Source: an uncultured Shinella sp. (GTDB lineage Bacteria; Pseudomonadota; Alphaproteobacteria; Rhizobiales; Rhizobiaceae). From it: DNA of 9,719 nt. The stretch covers positions 1-9,719 of the forward strand of contig CAMPIK010000058.1 in assembly GCA_946886325.1 (NCBI GenBank). The letters are read 5' to 3'. Below the pieces are notes generated by a model. That model worked only from the letters and a program-made list of their open reading frames with translations, searched no databases and was not told the DNA's origin. Shown piece by piece: positions 7,918 through 9,719 of the stretch. Made by a program: the position numbers and the translations under genes. How positions within the stretch are numbered: the first letter of the stretch is position 1; each line of letters opens with the position of its first letter.

Positions 7918-8015
7918 GCCAGCATCCGGGCAGGCCCGGTTTGCATTCACGGCCAAGGCTGGACGACATCCCGGCTTTTGGCGACCCAAGTCCTCCATTC
8001 AAGAAAGGATAACCG
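7918..8015 (+). promoter_or_regulatory. Structured rpsO leader (candidate S15 autoregulatory region)
   Basis: CCGGGC (7926-7931) and GCCCGG (7934-7939) form a compact hairpin. CCAGC (7919-7923) can pair with GCTGG (7958-7962) around it. GCCAA (7952-7956) can pair with TTGGC (7978-7982) as an alternative. TCCT (7991-7994) can pair with AGGA (8006-8009), which is the rpsO Shine-Dalgarno site. S15 is known to repress its own translation through leader RNAs that differ between phyla. That this leader does so is inference from hand-drawn pairing. Confidence 0.35.
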
Positions 8016-8285
8016 ATGTCGATCACTGCTGAGCGCAAGACCGCTCTGGTCAAGGAATATGCAACGACCGAAGGCGATACCGGCTCCCCGGAAGTCCAGG
8101 TCGCAATCCTCACGGAACGCATCAACAACCTGACCGAACACTTCAAGGGCCACAAGAAGGACAACCACTCCCGTCGTGGCCTTCTCAAGATGGTTTCCTC
8201 GCGCCGTTCCCTTCTCGACTATCTGAAGAAGAAGGACGAAGGACGCTACACCAAGCTGATCGGTGCCCTCGGCATCCGTCGCTAA
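8016..8285 (+). CDS. rpsO: 30S ribosomal protein S15
   Basis: S15 is a primary 16S rRNA-binding protein that nucleates the platform of the 30S subunit and later contributes to a bridge with the 50S subunit. The 89-residue product has the standard bacterial length. Family signatures are intact: [20 protein letters not shown] (residues 21-40), the rRNA-contacting loop [12 protein letters not shown] (about 46-57) and [14 protein letters not shown] (about 61-74), ending in GIRR. The ATG at 8016 follows AAAGGA at 8004-8009 with 6-base spacing, a strong ribosome site suited to a highly expressed protein. It keeps its classical place upstream of pnp, but is separated from truB by the kinase/SH3 pair, so it probably has its own promoter. 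A terminator-like hairpin follows the stop codon. Confidence 0.98.
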   Translation: MSITAERKTALVKEYATTEGDTGSPEVQVAILTERINNLTEHFKGHKKDNHSRRGLLKMVSSRRSLLDYLKKKDEGRYTKLIGALGIRR

Positions 8286-8296
8286 GCCTTGATGAC

Positions 8297-8332
8297 CGGC
8301 GGGCTGCCCTCAGGCGCCCGCCGATCGTTTTT
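8297..8332 (+). terminator. Probable terminator after rpsO
   Basis: CGGCGGGC (8297-8304) pairs perfectly with GCCCGCCG (8316-8323). GCC/GGC inside the loop can add three more pairs. Five Ts (8328-8332) follow, but four bases (ATCG) separate them from the stem, so it is less canonical than the hairpin after infB. It starts 11 bases past the rpsO stop. Partial readthrough into pnp, as in E. coli, remains possible. Confidence 0.62.
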
Positions 8333-8637
8333 GCGGATCATGCGATCCGTTTCCTGCCGGCCGGCTCGTCGCAACGATCCCTCGGCAGACAGTCTCCAGC
8401 AGGCCGGATGGGCCGGTCCTGCGGAACCAACCGATGACCTGTCATGGGGCAGGATTGCAGGATGCTTCAGGCGCTCGCCTGATCCGGCGACGCGCCAGGC
8501 GCGATGGCCGGCCGGCCCGAAGGGCGCCGCTGAACGAAGCCTCCCGTTGTCTTGCCCATGATGCGTCATGAAATGCGGTCGGTCCCTCTCGCGCCTTCAC
8601 GGCGGCGGGGCGAACGAACGCATACGAAGGACAAGAT
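8333..8637 (+). promoter_or_regulatory. Hairpin-rich rpsO-pnp intergenic region (pnp leader)
   Basis: No convincing gene is seen in the 352-bp gap. Beyond the terminator it holds a series of short hairpins: CGGATC/GATCCG (8334-8349, four-base loop, then TTT), TCAGGC/GCCTGA (8467-8482, four-base loop), CGCGCC/GGCGCG (8491-8503), GCCC/GGGC (8515-8525, GAA loop) and CATGA/TCATG (8557-8570). The pnp ribosome site GAAGGA lies at 8626-8631. I found no -35/-10 pair I trust. In E. coli the pnp leader is cut by RNase III and then used for PNPase autocontrol; a similar role here is an inference from structure and position. Confidence 0.4.
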
Positions 8638-9719
8638 ATGTTCGATACCCACACGGTCGAAATCGAATGGGCAGGCCGCCCGCTGAAGCTCGAAACCGGC
8701 AAGATCGCCCGCCAGGCTGACGGCGCGGTTCTCGCCACCTACGGCGAGACAGTCGTTCTCGCCACCGTCGTTTCGGCGAAGGCCCCGAAGGCCGGACAGG
8801 ATTTCTTCCCGCTCACCGTCAACTACCAGGAAAAGACCTATGCCGCCGGCAAGATCCCGGGCGGCTACTTCAAGCGCGAAGGACGTCCGTCGGAAAAGGA
8901 AACGCTGGTTTCCCGCCTGATCGACCGTCCGATCCGCCCGCTCTTCCCCGATGGCTACAAGAACGACACGCAGGTCGTCGTCACCGTCATGCAGCATGAT
9001 CTGGAGAACGATCCGGACGTCCTGTCGATGGTCGCCGCTTCCGCAGCGCTGACGCTTTCGGGCGTTCCCTTCATGGGCCCGATCGGCGGCGCGCGCGTCG
9101 GCTACATCAACGGCGAATACGTGCTCAACCCGCATCTCGACGAGATGGACGAATCGAGCCTCGACCTCGTCGTCGCCGGCACGCAGGAAGCCGTCCTGAT
9201 GGTCGAGTCCGAAGCCAAGGAACTGGCGGAAGACGTCATGCTCGGCGCCGTCGTCTTCGGCCAGAAGGGCTTCCAGCCGGTCATCGACGCGATCATCAAG
9301 CTCGCCGAAGTCGCCGCCAAGGAACCCCGCGACTTCCAGCCGGAAGACCATTCCGCGCTCGAAGCCGAAATGCTCGGCATTGCCGAAACCGAACTGCGCT
9401 CGGCCTACAAGATCACCGAAAAGGCAGCCCGCTACGCCGCCGTCGACGCCGTCAAGGCGAAGGTCAAGGCGCACTTCTTCCCTGAGGGTGCGGAGCCGGC
9501 TCATTCGAACGAAGTCATCGGCGCCGTCTTCAAGCACCTGCAGGCCAAGATCGTCCGCTGGAACATCCTCGACACCAAGAGCCGCATCGACGGCCGCGAT
9601 CTCGAAACCGTCCGTCCGATCGTCTCGGAAGTCGGCATCCTGCCGCGCACGCACGGTTCGGCGCTCTTCACCCGCGGCGAGACCCAGGCGATCGTCGTCG
9701 CCACGCTCGGCACCGGCGA
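8638..9719 (+). CDS. pnp: Polyribonucleotide nucleotidyltransferase (PNPase), N-terminal half, 3' truncated
   Basis: PNPase degrades RNA 3' to 5' by phosphorolysis and can also add tails; it works as a trimer and often with degradosome partners. The frame runs off the window after 360 complete codons of a protein usually near 710 residues. The first RNase PH-like domain covers about residues 1-145, with [20 protein letters not shown] (55-74) and [10 protein letters not shown] (81-90) typical of the family. At the E. coli FFRR loop positions 77-80 this protein reads Tyr-Phe-Lys-Arg. The all-helical middle domain lies at about 150-300. The second RNase PH domain begins with RIDGRD (316-321) and [12 protein letters not shown] (340-351). 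The catalytic Asp residues and the KH and S1 domains lie beyond the window. The ATG at 8638 has GAAGGA at 8626-8631, 6 bases upstream. It is preceded by a long structured gap after rpsO. Confidence 0.97.
   Translation, partial: MFDTHTVEIEWAGRPLKLETGKIARQADGAVLATYGETVVLATVVSAKAPKAGQDFFPLTVNYQEKTYAAGKIPGGYFKREGRPSEKETLVSRLIDRPIRPLFPDGYKNDTQVVVTVMQHDLENDPDVLSMVAASAALTLSGVPFMGPIGGARVGYINGEYVLNPHLDEMDESSLDLVVAGTQEAVLMVESEAKELAEDVMLGAVVFGQKGFQPVIDAIIKLAEVAAKEPRDFQPEDHSALEAEMLGIAETELRSAYKITEKAARYAAVDAVKAKVKAHFFPEGAEPAHSNEVIGAVFKHLQAKIVRWNILDTKSRIDGRDLETVRPIVSEVGILPRTHGSALFTRGETQAIVVATLGTG

Noticed and set aside
6060..8188. Two long minus-strand frames opposite the kinase, SH3 and rpsO genes
   Set aside because: The sense genes have clear domains and ribosome sites; the antisense products are Arg/Ser/Ala-rich or His/Asp-rich shadows.
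8282..8569. Overlapping 90-95-codon frames on both strands in the rpsO-pnp gap
   Set aside because: Neither has a good ribosome site or family likeness, and the plus frame overlaps the probable rpsO terminator. Open frames of this size are expected by chance in GC-rich DNA.
8566..9654. A 362-codon minus-strand frame opposite pnp
   Set aside because: It is antisense to the clearly recognisable PNPase reading frame and shows no domain.
1..9719. Search for CRISPR arrays, insertion sequences, tRNA genes, defence or toxin genes
   Set aside because: No regularly spaced repeats, transposase motifs, tRNA-like cloverleaf or defence domains were seen; the window is almost fully accounted for by core genes and the kinase/SH3 pair.

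Overview
The window is a housekeeping translation and RNA-metabolism cluster from an alphaproteobacterium, most likely a member of the Rhizobiaceae. Three things point there: high G+C with strong G/C third-position bias, the gene order nusA - ylxR/L7Ae fusion - infB - rbfA - truB - (insert) - rpsO - pnp, and rhizobial-looking protein sequences such as S15, the PNPase N terminus and the HWE-type kinase. The genus cannot be settled from this sequence alone. All genes lie on the plus strand.

Layout: positions 1-774 hold the 3' part of nusA (KH2 and two C-terminal acidic-repeat domains). It is followed by a YlxR-L7Ae fusion protein (808-1476, TTG start), infB (1582-4206), a strong intrinsic-type terminator (4229-4265), rbfA (4280-4687) and truB (4698-5633). 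A two-gene insert then interrupts the classical truB-rpsO junction: a membrane-bound HWE-family sensor histidine kinase (best start 5781, with its own alphaproteobacterial-type promoter at 5672-5701) and an exported SH3-domain protein that overlaps it by ATGA (7505-7858). Next come rpsO (8016-8285), which has a candidate promoter and structured leader, a terminator-like hairpin, a 352-bp hairpin-rich gap, and the 5' part of pnp (8638 to the window end).

How the genes work together: NusA and the YlxR-L7Ae protein act on transcription and RNA. IF2 starts translation. RbfA and TruB mature 16S rRNA and tRNA. S15 is an early 30S assembly protein. PNPase degrades and processes RNA. The kinase/SH3 pair has no obvious mechanistic link to this core and looks like an accessory signalling unit with its own promoter. 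No mobile element, CRISPR array, tRNA or rRNA was seen. I see no clear new system. The points most worth checking are the terminator inside the infB-rbfA junction, the orphan kinase/SH3 pair, and the structured leaders of rpsO and pnp.
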